NCBI GenBank assembly: GCA_965250105.1
Contig: OZ252290.1
Span: forward strand, 1,488,001 to 1,552,000
DNA: 64,000 nt
From: JBCBSK01 sp965250105
GTDB lineage: Bacteria; Pseudomonadota; Alphaproteobacteria; Rhizobiales; Tepidamorphaceae
Direction of reading: 5' to 3'
Positions 1-9,235 of the stretch are shown one piece after another. Below the pieces are notes generated by a model that saw only the letters and a list, made by a program, of their open reading frames with translations, was not told where the DNA came from and did no database searches. The position numbers were made by a program, and so were the translations under genes. Every line of letters starts with the position of its first letter. Positions within the stretch are counted from its first letter, which is position 1.

Positions 1-1682
1 GTCGACACCCAAAGCCGGCCATCGGCGTCGATGGCGCAGTTGTCGGGCGAGGCGAACCAGCCATGCTCGGAGGTGTCGGGATGCCATTCGGCACCGACTT
101 CGGCCACCGCCGGGTCACCGCATTTCACCAGGATGTTCCAGGTGAAGTCGGCGGCGCCGTGGTCGCCGTCCGGCGCGATCATTTCCACGATATGACCGAA
201 GGCGTTGTCGGCGCGCGGATTGGCGGCGTCGACCTGGTCGGCCGTCCGGCGGGTATTGTTGGTCAGCATCATGTAGACCTTGCCGTCGGGACCCGGCTGG
301 ACGTCTTCGGGACGGTCCATCGGCGTGGCGCCGAGAAGGTCGGCCGCGATGCGCGCGTCGATCATGACGTCGCCCTGGTCGTTGAAGCCGTTCTCGGCGG
401 TCAGCGGGCCTTCGCCATGCACCAGCGGCAGCCATTCCAGCCGGCCGTCATCGTGGAACTTGCCGACATAGAGCGTGCCGTCGGACAGAAGCTGCATGTC
501 CTGGGCCTTGTTGCCGCTGACCGTGCCGTTCGAGACGAACTTGTAGACATAGTCGAAGCGGGCGTCGTCGCCGGTATAGACGACGATGCGGCCGTCGCCG
601 TTGACGATCGATTCCGCGCCTTCGTGGCGGAAGCGGCCGAGCGCGGTGTGCTTGACCGGGGTCGAGGTCGGATCCATCGGGTCGACTTCGACGATCCAGC
701 CGTGCCGGTTCACCTCATTGGGTTCCTTGTCGATGTTGAACCGGTCGTGGAACTTGCCCCAGGCATACCACATGCCCGGCGCGCCGTAGCGCTCGAGGCT
801 GACCTGGTTCGGATTGTCGGCGAGGTTCGGCTTGCCCTCGGCGTCGAGCGCGTCGGTCCAGAAATAGCCGTGGAAGTTTTCCTCGGCCATCAGATAAGTG
901 CCCCAGGGCGTGATGCCGCCGGCGCAGTTGTTGATGGTGCCGACGACATTGCGGCCTTCGGCGTCGGCCGAGGTCTTCATGCGGTCATGGCCGGCGGCCG
1001 GGCCATCGACATGCATCGGCGTCTCGAGCGCCGAGATGCGCCGGTTGAACGCGGAATCGGGAACGATTTCCCACTTGCCGGCGTCGTTGACGGCGATCTC
1101 GATCACCGTGCCGCCATGGGCGGCCATCTCGATGTCGACGAGGTCCTTGGTCATGCCCGGGAAGCCGTCGCGGTCCTGGCGGCCGAGGCCGGGGAACATG
1201 ACTTCTTCATTGGTGTATTCGTGATTGACGCAGAGAATGCCGCGCGTGCCCGAGGTGTTGAGCGGGACGAAGCCGACATAGTCGTTGTTGTAGCCGAACT
1301 GCTGCAACTGAGTTTCGGCCGACTGGCTCTGCGGGTCGAAAGCCGGCGCATTGGCGAAGATCGGGTCGCCCCAGCGGATCAGAACGTCGGCGTCATAGCC
1401 GTCGGCGACGTGGTGGGTCTCGTCGACGCCCGATTCCAGCTCGGCGAAGTTGAAGCTGTCGGTCGCGGCCTTCGCCTCGCCCGTCGCGGCCGACAGGGCG
1501 GCGGGGCCGAACAGCGCGGTCACGGCGGTGACGCCGAGCATGCCCTTCATGATGTCGCGGCGACCATAGCGGCGGTTGATGATATCGCCGATGGTTTCGC
1601 GCTCTTCAGGGCTCAAGCGCTTGTTGTCGGCCTCCTCGAAGGCTTCGGCGCGGTTGCAGAAGCCGTCATCGATCTGTGTCAT
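1..1682 (-). CDS. phoX: PhoX-family alkaline phosphatase, Tat-exported (3' end outside window)
   Basis: This is the calcium-dependent PhoX (DUF839) type of phosphatase, which releases phosphate from organic phosphoesters in the periplasm. The reading frame stays open to the left edge, so the C-terminus is missing. The N-terminus has a twin-arginine motif (YGRRDIMKG, about residues 40-48) followed by a hydrophobic stretch, as expected for a folded Tat substrate. Recognisable family blocks follow, including GILCVNHEYTNEE, NNCAGGITPWGTYL, EENFHGYFW and RHGWIVEVDP. The ATG at 1682 is preceded by a GAGGAG ribosome binding site. A Pho-box-like direct repeat lies about 80-100 bp upstream, which suggests control by PhoB under phosphate starvation. 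Family identity is certain from the blocks; the regulation is inferred. Confidence 0.93.
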   Translation of the reverse strand, partial: MTQIDDGFCNRAEAFEEADNKRLSPEERETIGDIINRRYGRRDIMKGMLGVTAVTALFGPAALSAATGEAKAATDSFNFAELESGVDETHHVADGYDADVLIRWGDPIFANAPAFDPQSQSAETQLQQFGYNNDYVGFVPLNTSGTRGILCVNHEYTNEEVMFPGLGRQDRDGFPGMTKDLVDIEMAAHGGTVIEIAVNDAGKWEIVPDSAFNRRISALETPMHVDGPAAGHDRMKTSADAEGRNVVGTINNCAGGITPWGTYLMAEENFHGYFWTDALDAEGKPNLADNPNQVSLERYGAPGMWYAWGKFHDRFNIDKEPNEVNRHGWIVEVDPMDPTSTPVKHTALGRFRHEGAESIVNGDGRIVVYTGDDARFDYVYKFVSNGTVSGNKAQDMQLLSDGTLYVGKFHDDGRLEWLPLVHGEGPLTAENGFNDQGDVMIDARIAADLLGATPMDRPEDVQPGPDGKVYMMLTNNTRRTADQVDAANPRADNAFGHIVEMIAPDGDHGAADFTWNILVKCGDPAVAEVGAEWHPDTSEHGWFASPDNCAIDADGRLWVS

Positions 1683-1762
1683 CACAGACTCCTCGATTGT
1701 TGGAATAGTGTGCAAACGGCCGCTCGCGCGTCCGCCTTAGAAGCATTCCAGTTCTAGAGTCG

Positions 1763-1784
1763 GCAGATGACCGGCAGATGACAT
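1763..1784 (-). promoter_or_regulatory. Candidate Pho box upstream of phoX
   Basis: On the minus strand the sequence reads ATGTCAT-CTGC-CGGTCAT-CTGC, an 11-bp period direct repeat (plus-strand copies at 1762-1772 and 1773-1783 differ at one base). PhoB boxes in proteobacteria are 7-bp CTGTCAT-like repeats separated by 4 bp, so spacing and sequence both fit. The site is 81 to 102 bp upstream of the phoX start codon, which suits activation. No binding data are available here. Confidence 0.65.
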
Positions 1785-2027
1785 ATTTGCCGGCTAATTT
1801 ACATTTTTTCGATTCCAAACGCCGATAAAGCAAGGCCGCTTTTTCGGGCACCGATCAGATGGAATGGATGGCCTCCGTGATGTCCGATCTACCGCCGGCA
1901 AAAGAGCATGTTGGCGTCACGGTCCCGGCGCGCCGAACGGCCGACTCCGAGGCCCTGAACGGCCAAGCGAAGCCTGGATCGCACGAGGCCATCTCGGCGG
2001 CGTCCGGCCTGCCTGCGCGCAAGAGCC

Positions 2028-2124
2028 GTCGCCCCCGGGGCTTGTCCCGGGGGGCCAGGCCGACGGCGCGGGTATCGCATCGCCTGGATTGCCAGAACAG
2101 GTTCGGCAATGACGATCGGCGCAT
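2028..2124 (+). repeat. Composite dispersed intergenic repeat, copy A
   Basis: This stretch has a GC-rich imperfect palindrome (CCCCGGGGCTTGTCCCGGGG core), a variable middle, and a second inverted part (GATTGCC...GGCAATGACG). The same architecture, in the same order and similar size, occurs on the minus strand at 26172-26263. Both copies are intergenic. The form resembles the short palindromic repeats that are scattered through alphaproteobacterial genomes. The rest of the 1683-2169 gap holds only the Pho-box-like site and no convincing gene. Confidence 0.6.
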
Positions 2125-2169
2125 CGGACGCCTCGACCCGAGGACGACACGGGCTGGACGGCAGCCAGC

Positions 2170-3432
2170 CTATCTGGAGAGCAGTTCCGTCACCCGCCGA
2201 TCGCCGGCGGACCGGACCGCGGCTTGCGTATCGCGGATGAAGCCGCCGCCGAGCACGCGGGCTTCCGAACCGTCATCGGCGTAGAAGACGCAGGCCTGGC
2301 CGGCGGAGACGCCGCGTTCGCCGGCGGTCAGTTCGACGGCGGGCATGCCGTCGGGCCCGACGACCAGCCGTGCCGGACGCGGCGGCTGGCTGGAGCGCAC
2401 CTTGACCCAGATGTCGCGCCCGCGCGTCGCCACGTCGCCGATCGGTTCGGCGGCGAGCCAGTTGATGTCACGCAGATGCACGTGGCGGGTTTCAAGCGCT
2501 TCGGCCGGGCCGACGACGACCTGGTTGAGCGGGGCATCGAGGCCGACCACATAGAGCGGTTCGCCGAGCGCCACGCCGATGCCGCGCCGCTGGCCGATGG
2601 TGTAATTGATGATGCCCTTGTGGCGACCCAGGACGCGGCCGTCGACATGCACGATGTCGCCCGGTTCGGCGGCACCCGGCCGCAGCTTCTCGATGATGTC
2701 GGTATAGCGCCCGGTCGGCACGAAGCAGATGTCCTGGCTGTCCGGCTTGTCGGCGATGGCGAGCCCATAGCGTTCGGCGAGCCGGCGCACCTCGGCCTTT
2801 TCCATGCCGCCGAGCGGAAAGCGCAGGATCGACAACTGCTCTGCGGTGGTGCCGAACAGGAAATAGCTCTGGTCGCGCTCGGCATCGACCGCGCGCAGCA
2901 ATTCCCACCTGCCATCGGCATCGCGGCGGCTCTGCACGTAGTGGCCGGTCGCCAGGATGTCGGCGTTCAGATCGCGCGCGGTTTCGAGAAGGTCCTTGAA
3001 CTTGATGGACTGGTTGCAGGATACGCAAGGGATCGGCGTCTCGCCGGCGAGATAGCTGTCGGCGAAGGGATCGATGACCGCCGCGCGGAACCGCTCCTCG
3101 TAATCGAGCACGTAATGGGGAATGCCGAGGGTTTCCGCGACGCGGCGGGCATCGTGAATGTCCTGGCCGGCGCAGCACGCGCCCTTGCGGTGCACCGCGG
3201 CCCCGTGATCATACAATTGCAGCGTGATGCCGACCACGTCATAGCCGGCTTCGGCGAGAAGCCCGGCGACGACGGAGGAATCGACCCCGCCCGACATCGC
3301 CACGACGACGCGCACGTCCCCGGGGTCACGGCCTGTCATCAACAGATCCGTGTCGCCGGCCGGGCTGGCGGTCGCGCCGCCCGTCGCGGCAGCCCTGCCG
3401 CTCCTGATACCGTCATCGCGCATGCCGGACAT
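2170..3432 (-). CDS. mnmA: tRNA-specific 2-thiouridylase MnmA
   Basis: MnmA thiolates U34 of the tRNAs for Lys, Glu and Gln, using sulfur relayed to an active-site cysteine. The PP-loop motif SGGVDSS, the [12 protein letters not shown] block with the first catalytic Cys, TGHYVQ, and the second catalytic Cys in [12 protein letters not shown] are all visible. The frame is open upstream to 3624, but that extension has no family similarity. I chose the ATG at 3432 because a G-rich ribosome-binding-like stretch precedes it, giving 420 residues. ATG at 3423 and ATG at 3339 (389 residues) are alternatives. It is divergent from the fliK-like gene. Confidence 0.95.
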   Translation of the reverse strand: MSGMRDDGIRSGRAAATGGATASPAGDTDLLMTGRDPGDVRVVVAMSGGVDSSVVAGLLAEAGYDVVGITLQLYDHGAAVHRKGACCAGQDIHDARRVAETLGIPHYVLDYEERFRAAVIDPFADSYLAGETPIPCVSCNQSIKFKDLLETARDLNADILATGHYVQSRRDADGRWELLRAVDAERDQSYFLFGTTAEQLSILRFPLGGMEKAEVRRLAERYGLAIADKPDSQDICFVPTGRYTDIIEKLRPGAAEPGDIVHVDGRVLGRHKGIINYTIGQRRGIGVALGEPLYVVGLDAPLNQVVVGPAEALETRHVHLRDINWLAAEPIGDVATRGRDIWVKVRSSQPPRPARLVVGPDGMPAVELTAGERGVSAGQACVFYADDGSEARVLGGGFIRDTQAAVRSAGDRRVTELLSR

Positions 3433-3672
3433 GTATCGCAGCACCCCCCTTCCGTCGAGAGGTGCGGCCGCCCACGAATGCATGCCGATCGGCAAAAACT
3501 GCGCCTGGCCGCCGGCAGATTCTGCCGCATGCCGGCCAGCGGCAACATGGCCAGGTCGTGCGAAACCGCCTAGTGGGTTGTTCCGCAAGGCTTTTGCCCG
3601 GCGACAGCCAATTGGCCCGTCCATTGCTTGAGAGAAAGCACGATAGTGGACCGATCGAGAGTTTCCAGCGGC

Positions 3673-5028
3673 ATGACTGTGCCTTCAATCGTAGCGGGCG
3701 CCGGCACGACGGCGGCGGGAGCAGCAAGCGGCGCGGCACAATCGGGCCAGGGCGGTGGCGCCGCCACGCCTTTCGCCCAGCTTCTCGCGGCGCTCGGCCT
3801 GTCGGAAGACGTGATCGACGGCGCGCTCGACCAGGCGCTTGCCGGCCGGTCCGGCACCGAGGCCGATAGCGAGGCGCTGCTGCAGGCGATCGCCGACGGG
3901 CTCGATAGCGCCGACCTGCCCGACGGCCTCCAGGACATCGACGCGCTTTTGACCGATCTCGCGGCCGAGCCCGATGCCGCGCCGGCGCTGTTGAAGGATC
4001 ACGGCCTGCCGCCGGATCTGATCGCCGCTTTGTCCGCCTTTCTCGATGGTGATACCGCCGCGCTTGACGGCATCATGCCGGGTGACGCCGTCCCGGATGG
4101 ATTGGACGATGGTTCGGCCGTTCCGGGCACGACCGAAGGCGATGCCCTTGTCGCGGCGGCAAACGGCCAGCCGGGCGCGGGACAAGCGACCGACGGCGAT
4201 GGACCACCCCCGGCGGCAGCCGCCAATGTTCCGCGCGCCGGTGCCGCGAAACCAAATGACGCCGCCGCGTCGACCGGCGGCGAGCCCGCCGCCGAGGGCG
4301 ATATCCTGATCGAGGACGGTCTCGCCGACGGACCGCGGCGCAGCCTTGGCGGCGGCGATGGCGATACCCGCACCTTGACCGCCGCGCCGGCGCCATCCAC
4401 CGGCGCGGCGACGGGCGCCAAGCCGGCCGCCACCGCCCTGGAGGCCCTGGCCACGGCGGCGTCCGTCCTCCAGGATGCCAATACGCGCGGCCAGCCCGCC
4501 GATCCGACCGCCCTCGCCCAGGCGCTCGACGCCAGCGCCCAGATGCGGCCCGGCGACACCCAACCGGTGATGCAGCGCTATCCGCAGCCGACCGCGCCGG
4601 TCGTGCCGGTCGACGCCCTGGCGGTGACCATCCTGCGCGAAGGCCAGGCCGGCAATCGCCGCTTCGAGATCCAGCTCGACCCGCCGGAACTGGGACGGGT
4701 CGATGTGCGCCTTGAACTGATGCGCGACGGCCGGGTGCAGACCCATCTGACCGTCGAGCGGCCGGAAACCCTCGACCAGCTCGTGCGCGACGCGCGGCAG
4801 CTCGAACGCGCGCTGTCGACCACCGGCATGAAGCTCGACGACGGCGGTGTGCAATTCTCGCTCAAGGATGATGCGCCGGGCGGCGGACAGGATTTCGCCG
4901 GACGGCAGCGCGATGACGGGTCGTCGCCATCCTGGGCCGGCGGACGGGACGATGCCGACGCCGCCGAACCGGCCGCCGCCACGACGCTGATCCTGCCCGC
5001 CCGCGACGGGCTCGACCTCCAGATATGA
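3673..5028 (+). CDS. fliK: Flagellar hook-length control protein, FliK-like
   Basis: FliK-type proteins measure hook length and switch the flagellar export gate to filament substrates. The N-terminal two thirds is long, Ala/Asp/Pro-rich and low in complexity, as usual for this family. The C-terminal domain (about residues 310-435) is the conserved Flg_hook fold, with the block [19 protein letters not shown] followed by a Leu/Arg-rich helical segment. It lies 16 bp before flgD and is probably cotranscribed with it. The start is uncertain: ATG 3673 gives 451 residues, but in-frame GTG 3646 and TTG 3628 are possible. Identity of the C-terminal domain is clear. Confidence 0.87.
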   Translation: MTVPSIVAGAGTTAAGAASGAAQSGQGGGAATPFAQLLAALGLSEDVIDGALDQALAGRSGTEADSEALLQAIADGLDSADLPDGLQDIDALLTDLAAEPDAAPALLKDHGLPPDLIAALSAFLDGDTAALDGIMPGDAVPDGLDDGSAVPGTTEGDALVAAANGQPGAGQATDGDGPPPAAAANVPRAGAAKPNDAAASTGGEPAAEGDILIEDGLADGPRRSLGGGDGDTRTLTAAPAPSTGAATGAKPAATALEALATAASVLQDANTRGQPADPTALAQALDASAQMRPGDTQPVMQRYPQPTAPVVPVDALAVTILREGQAGNRRFEIQLDPPELGRVDVRLELMRDGRVQTHLTVERPETLDQLVRDARQLERALSTTGMKLDDGGVQFSLKDDAPGGGQDFAGRQRDDGSSPSWAGGRDDADAAEPAAATTLILPARDGLDLQI

Positions 5029-5044
5029 GTGAAAGGCCACGATC

Positions 5045-5716
5045 ATGACGGTATCCGCGTTTTCCGGCGTGACCGAAGCCGCGACCGCCCTGAGCAATGG
5101 CGGCGCAGCGCAATCCTCGGCGCGTGTCGCCGACGACTTCCAGACCTTTCTCGGGCTCCTGCTGACCCAGCTCGAGAATCAGAACCCGCTGGAACCGCTC
5201 GATACCAACCAGTTCACCGAACAGCTCGTGCAGTTCGCCGAGGTCGAGCAGCAGATCGCGGCCAACGAAAATCTCGAACTGCAGATGAACCTCACCGCCG
5301 CCCTGGTGGCCAGTTCGGCGGTCAATTTCATCGGCAAGTCGGTGACGGTCGAAACGGCCCAGGCCAATCTGACGAACGGCTCGGCGAGCTGGGACTACAT
5401 GATGGCGGGCGATCCTGTCTCGGCGCGCTTCACCATCCGCGACCAGAACGGCGGTATCGTCTTTTCCGAAACCAAGCCGATCAACAATCCGCGCGGCGTC
5501 TATAGCTGGAACGGGCGCGGCAATGACGGCGAGATCATGCCCGACGGCAACTACACGATCACCGTCGAACCGACCGATGGCGAAGGCAATCCGCTGAACG
5601 CGACGACCGCCTCGACGGTCAAGATCGAAGGCGTCGACTTCGCCGAGGCCGAACCGATGCTCAAGGTCGGCGGCCAGCTCATTCCGCTGAGCGCCGTGAC
5701 GAGCGTCGATACCTAG
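5045..5716 (+). CDS. flgD: Flagellar hook assembly scaffold protein FlgD
   Basis: FlgD caps the growing hook and is needed for hook subunit addition outside the cell. The N-terminal family block is plain: DFQTFLGLLLTQLENQNPLEP followed by TNQFTEQLVQFAEVEQQIA. The middle contains the Ig-like FlgD_ig region (VYSWNGRGNDGEIMPDGNY), and the protein ends with a short beta domain. At 223 residues it has the normal length. AAAGG precedes the ATG. It follows the fliK-like gene directly; no other flagellar gene is in the window, so this pair is separate from a main flagellar cluster or lies at the end of one. Confidence 0.95.
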   Translation: MTVSAFSGVTEAATALSNGGAAQSSARVADDFQTFLGLLLTQLENQNPLEPLDTNQFTEQLVQFAEVEQQIAANENLELQMNLTAALVASSAVNFIGKSVTVETAQANLTNGSASWDYMMAGDPVSARFTIRDQNGGIVFSETKPINNPRGVYSWNGRGNDGEIMPDGNYTITVEPTDGEGNPLNATTASTVKIEGVDFAEAEPMLKVGGQLIPLSAVTSVDT

Positions 5717-5826
5717 ACACGATCCACCGGCTGATCGGCGGAGTTTCGCGCGCCGTTCCGTCGGTCACGGACATTCCACTGCCCTTCGCGCTGGCGCGGC
5801 GCCGTTCCCTGTGACAGAACCGGGCG

Positions 5827-7008
5827 ATGTTTCGCGATGTGACCGTCCCGGCCGTCTATATGGGCCTGCTCGCGGCCTTTGTCGGCTATTCGGCCTCCGT
5901 CGCCATCGTTCTCGCCGCGCTGACGGCGGCGGGCGCGAGCGCCGCCGAAACGGCGACGGGCCTGTTCTTCGCCACGCTCGGCATGGGGCTGTGCAGCATC
6001 TGGCTGCCGGCCGTGACGCGCACGCCGGCCGCCGTGGCCTGGTCGACGCCCGGCGCCGCGTTTCTGGCGTCGAGCGTCGCGCTGCCCGGCGGCTTTCCCG
6101 AAGCGGTCGGTGCGCTCATCGTCTGCGCGGTCCTGATCGTCGCGACAGGCTTCATCCCGGCCCTGGCGCGAACCGTCGCCGCCATTCCAAAGCCGTTGGC
6201 GAATGCGCTCCTGGCCGGCGTCCTGCTGCAATTATGTCTCGCCCCGGCCCTCGCGCTCGGCGCGATCCCGCTTCTGGTCCTGCCGGTGCTGGCCGCCTGG
6301 CTGATCGGCCTGTCATGGCACCGGCTGGCGGCCATGCCGTTCGCCGTCGTGGCGTTCCTGGCGGTGCTGTTCCTGATGGTCGACCCCGCGCCACGGGCCG
6401 AGGCCGATGTCATGGCGATCGGCCTGCCCGCCTTGGCTCCCGTCTTCCCGGTCTTCTCCTGGCAGTCGGTCATCTCGGTCGCCGTGCCGCTCTACCTGGT
6501 GACAATGGCGGGTCAGAACATCCCGGGCTTCGCGGTGCTCGAACTGAACGACTATCCGGTCAACCGGCGGGCGCTACTGCGCAATACCGGATCGGCGAGC
6601 CTGTTGATCGCGCCTTTCGGCGGCATCCCGCTGAACATGTCGGCGATCACCGCGGCCATGATGTCCGGCGAGGATGCCGGCCAGGACCGGTCGAAGCGCT
6701 ACTGGGCGGCGATCACGTCCGGCGTCGTCTATGCGGCGCTGGCCTTCGCGGCGGGTCTCGTCGTCACGATGGCGAGCCTTGCACCCACGGCGCTGATTAC
6801 CTCGGTCGCCGGCCTCGCCCTCATTCCCGCGCTGGTCGGCGCGATCTCCGGCGCCTTCAGCGACCAGGGCCAGTTGGAGGCTCCGGCACTGACCTTCCTG
6901 ATCGCCGCCAGCGGCATGACGCTGTTCGGGATCAGCGGCGCCTTCTGGGGCCTTCTGGCCGGTGTCTTGGTATGGGGGTCGAAACAGCTGCGCGCCCGGC
7001 GGCAATGA
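5827..7008 (+). CDS. BenE-family benzoate/H+ symporter-like membrane protein
   Basis: The protein has 393 residues and about 11-12 hydrophobic segments. It matches the BenE family of inner-membrane transporters in layout: a short N-terminus, the VAWSTPGAAFLAS block near residue 70, and the later blocks NIPGFAVLE and GGIPLNMSAITAAMMSG. Family members import aromatic acids such as benzoate by proton symport, but no aromatic catabolic gene is nearby, so the substrate is not known. It starts about 110 bp after flgD with a weak ribosome binding site and is convergent with the envelope cluster. The 180 bp that follow hold nothing I recognise. Confidence 0.85.
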   Translation: MFRDVTVPAVYMGLLAAFVGYSASVAIVLAALTAAGASAAETATGLFFATLGMGLCSIWLPAVTRTPAAVAWSTPGAAFLASSVALPGGFPEAVGALIVCAVLIVATGFIPALARTVAAIPKPLANALLAGVLLQLCLAPALALGAIPLLVLPVLAAWLIGLSWHRLAAMPFAVVAFLAVLFLMVDPAPRAEADVMAIGLPALAPVFPVFSWQSVISVAVPLYLVTMAGQNIPGFAVLELNDYPVNRRALLRNTGSASLLIAPFGGIPLNMSAITAAMMSGEDAGQDRSKRYWAAITSGVVYAALAFAAGLVVTMASLAPTALITSVAGLALIPALVGAISGAFSDQGQLEAPALTFLIAASGMTLFGISGAFWGLLAGVLVWGSKQLRARRQ

Positions 7009-7188
7009 TCGCCGGCGGAGCGGATGGCGCCGCACGGGGCACGCATCTCCTGCGACAGGCGGATGATGCGATTGTCCGGTTCCTCGGCCCTACAACGCAC
7101 CTCGACCGGAAGGAGCACAGCCGCTTGCCGCTGCACGGCGAACGGCGTGGCGGGAGACAGCCCGTGCCGCCCTCCTTGCGCCATGCGA

Positions 7189-7497
7189 TCAATCGCTGGC
7201 GGCGAGCGGTCCGTCGCGCTGCAGCTTGCGCTCGCGCAGGATGAAATAGATGTTGCGGCTATAGATGAACAGGCCGGTCGCCTGGCCGACGATGAAGACC
7301 GGGTCCTGGCGGTAGATGGCATAGGACAACAGCGTCAGCCCGCCGAGGATCGAGAACAGCCAGAAGGCATGCGGGATGATGCTCTTGCGCGCCTTTTCGC
7401 TGGCGATCCATTGCACCAGAAAGCGCATCGAGAACAGGAACTGGCCCAAGAAGCCGATGGCGAGCCAGATCTTGTCGATACCGATTGCCGCGATCAT
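7189..7497 (-). CDS. LAB_N (lipid A biosynthesis N-terminal) domain membrane protein
   Basis: This is a small integral membrane protein of 102 residues with about three hydrophobic segments. It contains the LAB_N signature: FLGQFLFSMRFLVQWIASE, then a PHAFWLFSILGG helix, then YSRNIYFI. Such proteins usually sit beside polyprenyl-phosphate glycosyltransferases and act with them in sugar transfer to lipid A or to the carrier lipid. In Rhizobium a comparable small membrane protein (RgtF) assists the glycosyltransferase RgtE. Its ATG overlaps the stop of the upstream glycosyltransferase gene (ATGA), which indicates translational coupling. The exact biochemical role is not known. Confidence 0.85.
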   Translation of the reverse strand: MIAAIGIDKIWLAIGFLGQFLFSMRFLVQWIASEKARKSIIPHAFWLFSILGGLTLLSYAIYRQDPVFIVGQATGLFIYSRNIYFILRERKLQRDGPLAASD

Positions 7498-8276
7498 GGA
7501 ACTGTCCTTCCGTCATCTCGGGTCGCGTCGGTGGGGCGCTCCGGGGCGCCCGATGCCCGTGTCACAGGATTGCGACGCCGGCGGCGCACCAGCCACCAGA
7601 CGCCGAACAGGTCGGGGATGCCGACCGCCAATCGGTCCAGAACGCCATATTTCGACGTGCCATGCCAGCGCGGGCGATCCACGACGTCGATGAAGGCGAC
7701 ATTCCAGCCGTCGCCGGCGAAGAGCGCCGGCAGGAAGCGGTGCATAGTCTCGAAATAAGGCAGGTCGAGATAGGCCTGGCGGCGGAAACCCTTCAGCCCG
7801 CAACCGGTATCGCGCGACCGGTCGTTGAGGATGAAGCCGCGCACCCCATTGGCGACCTTCGACGATAGCCGCTTGACCGGGCTGTGCGCATGTTTCAGGC
7901 GCTCGCCCGCGCTCAGCCCCACCTCGGGATCGTCGAGGGCGGCGGCCAGCGCCGGCAGATAGGCCGGATCGTTCTGCCCGTCGCCGTCGAGACTGACGAT
8001 GACATCGGCGCGCGCTGCCCGCACGCCGGTCATCATGGCGCCGCTGCGGCCCATGCGGGCTTCATGCGACAGGAGCCGGACATGCGGCGTTGTGTCGGCA
8101 ATCTCGCCGATAACCGCCAGCGTGTTGTCGGTCGACCCGTCATTGACCACCAGGATCTCGATCGGCCGGCCCGCGAAGGCCTGCTCGATCTCGGCGATCA
8201 GCGGCGGCAAATTGTCTGCTTCATTCAGGGCGGGAATGACGACGGAGAGTTCAGGCGGGCGATCCGGTTCGGACAT
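7494..8276 (-). CDS. Polyprenyl-phosphate glycosyltransferase, GT2 family (DPM1/ArnC/RgtE-like)
   Basis: This family moves a sugar from a nucleotide donor to a polyprenyl phosphate at the inner membrane. The GT-A motifs are clear: SVVIPALNEADNLP at the N-terminus, VVNDGSTDNT, and the metal-binding SLDGDGQNDP. The C-terminus carries only one possible hydrophobic stretch (PDLFGVWWLV), so membrane association may depend on the LAB_N partner encoded next. The ATG at 8276 has AAGG six bases upstream and gives 260 residues; an ATG six codons earlier is less likely. The ArnT-like and PAP2 genes upstream suggest a polyprenyl-linked sugar pathway for lipid A or core. The sugar cannot be read from the sequence. 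Confidence 0.88.
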   Translation of the reverse strand: MSEPDRPPELSVVIPALNEADNLPPLIAEIEQAFAGRPIEILVVNDGSTDNTLAVIGEIADTTPHVRLLSHEARMGRSGAMMTGVRAARADVIVSLDGDGQNDPAYLPALAAALDDPEVGLSAGERLKHAHSPVKRLSSKVANGVRGFILNDRSRDTGCGLKGFRRQAYLDLPYFETMHRFLPALFAGDGWNVAFIDVVDRPRWHGTSKYGVLDRLAVGIPDLFGVWWLVRRRRRNPVTRASGAPERPTDATRDDGRTVP

Positions 8277-8347
8277 GAAAAACCTTATGGACACTCAATG
8301 CGACGGCGACCGGCGGCTGTTCTCGCGGGGACCGGCGGTCATCCTGA

Positions 8348-9235
8348 TCAGGCCGTCCGGCCGCGCCGGAAAATTCTCTGGGCGACGCGCTTGCCGCCGG
8401 CCCATGCCAGCCCGGCCAGTCTCGGCCTGTGGCGCGTGACGATCCCGCCGCTCGTTTCCGCGAACACGATCCTGCGTCGGGCGAACCAAGCGCGGACCAG
8501 TAGCACACCGACAATGGCGATCAAGATCCCGCCGATCACATCGGACGGAAAATGCCGCTCCGTGATGACCCGACCGAAGGCGACCCACAGCGCGAAGGCC
8601 CACAGCGCGATCCGGTATTTCGGGAACAGAAAGCCCATCGCCATGGCGAAGGCCGCGCCATTGCAGGCGTCACCCGAGGGAAAGCTCGCATAATAGTATC
8701 CCGACCAGGGATTGAAGGCGAGATGGCCCTCGCCCTCGACCAGAGGCCGCGCCCGGCCGACCACCTGCTTGATGATGGCGACCGCGATGCCGGGCACCGC
8801 GACGCCGGCGAAGACGAAAGCGGCGCGGCCGGCGATGTCGGCCAGGGCGGCGCGTACCTTGAAGCGGTGAAACCGGGTCATGGCGGCGAGCGCGCCGAGC
8901 GCCATCAGCCCCGAGCCGATCAGCATCCAGTCCGCCTTGCCGGCTTCAGCGAAGCGCAAGAAAAGGTGCTGCATCCTGTCGGTCTGCGACGATGCCCAGC
9001 CGAAGGCGGCCTCGTCGGCGAAGATGACCAAAGCCACGATAACCGAGATCGCGACGGCGGTGACGTTCACCGGATCGCGCCAGACCGGCCGGGGCGGCAC
9101 ATACGGCGCCGGCGCCGGGGCGAATGTCCGCTGCAGGCGCAGGCCCACCGCGCGCAGCATGGCGAGATAGTCGCGCGCGAAAGCGGTCAGCCGGTCCTTG
9201 ACGGTCGCCGGCTTTTGGGAAGCGAAATCGGTCAC
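8348..9235 (-). CDS. PAP2-family membrane phosphatase (LpxE/LpxF-like) with altered motif 2
   Basis: The protein has 295 residues, several membrane segments and the PAP2 three-motif pattern. Motif 1 is K156-x6-R163-P164 (KQVVGRARP). Motif 3 is R222-x5-H228-x3-D232 (GRVITERHFPSD). Motif 2, normally PSGH, reads PSGD with Asp189 where the general-acid His is expected. In this gene context a lipid A or polyprenyl-phosphate phosphatase role is likely. The start is a GTG at 9235 that overlaps the stop codon of the ArnT-like gene (GTGA), so the two are translationally coupled. Activity is uncertain because of the motif 2 change. Confidence 0.85.
   Translation of the reverse strand: MTDFASQKPATVKDRLTAFARDYLAMLRAVGLRLQRTFAPAPAPYVPPRPVWRDPVNVTAVAISVIVALVIFADEAAFGWASSQTDRMQHLFLRFAEAGKADWMLIGSGLMALGALAAMTRFHRFKVRAALADIAGRAAFVFAGVAVPGIAVAIIKQVVGRARPLVEGEGHLAFNPWSGYYYASFPSGDACNGAAFAMAMGFLFPKYRIALWAFALWVAFGRVITERHFPSDVIGGILIAIVGVLLVRAWFARRRIVFAETSGGIVTRHRPRLAGLAWAGGKRVAQRIFRRGRTA

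Noticed and set aside
63..1757. 564-codon open frame on the plus strand
   Set aside because: Antisense to phoX and without signal or domain; phoX explains the sequence.
1859..2284. 141-codon plus-strand frame between phoX and mnmA
   Set aside because: It crosses the dispersed repeat and runs antisense into mnmA; the translation looks random.
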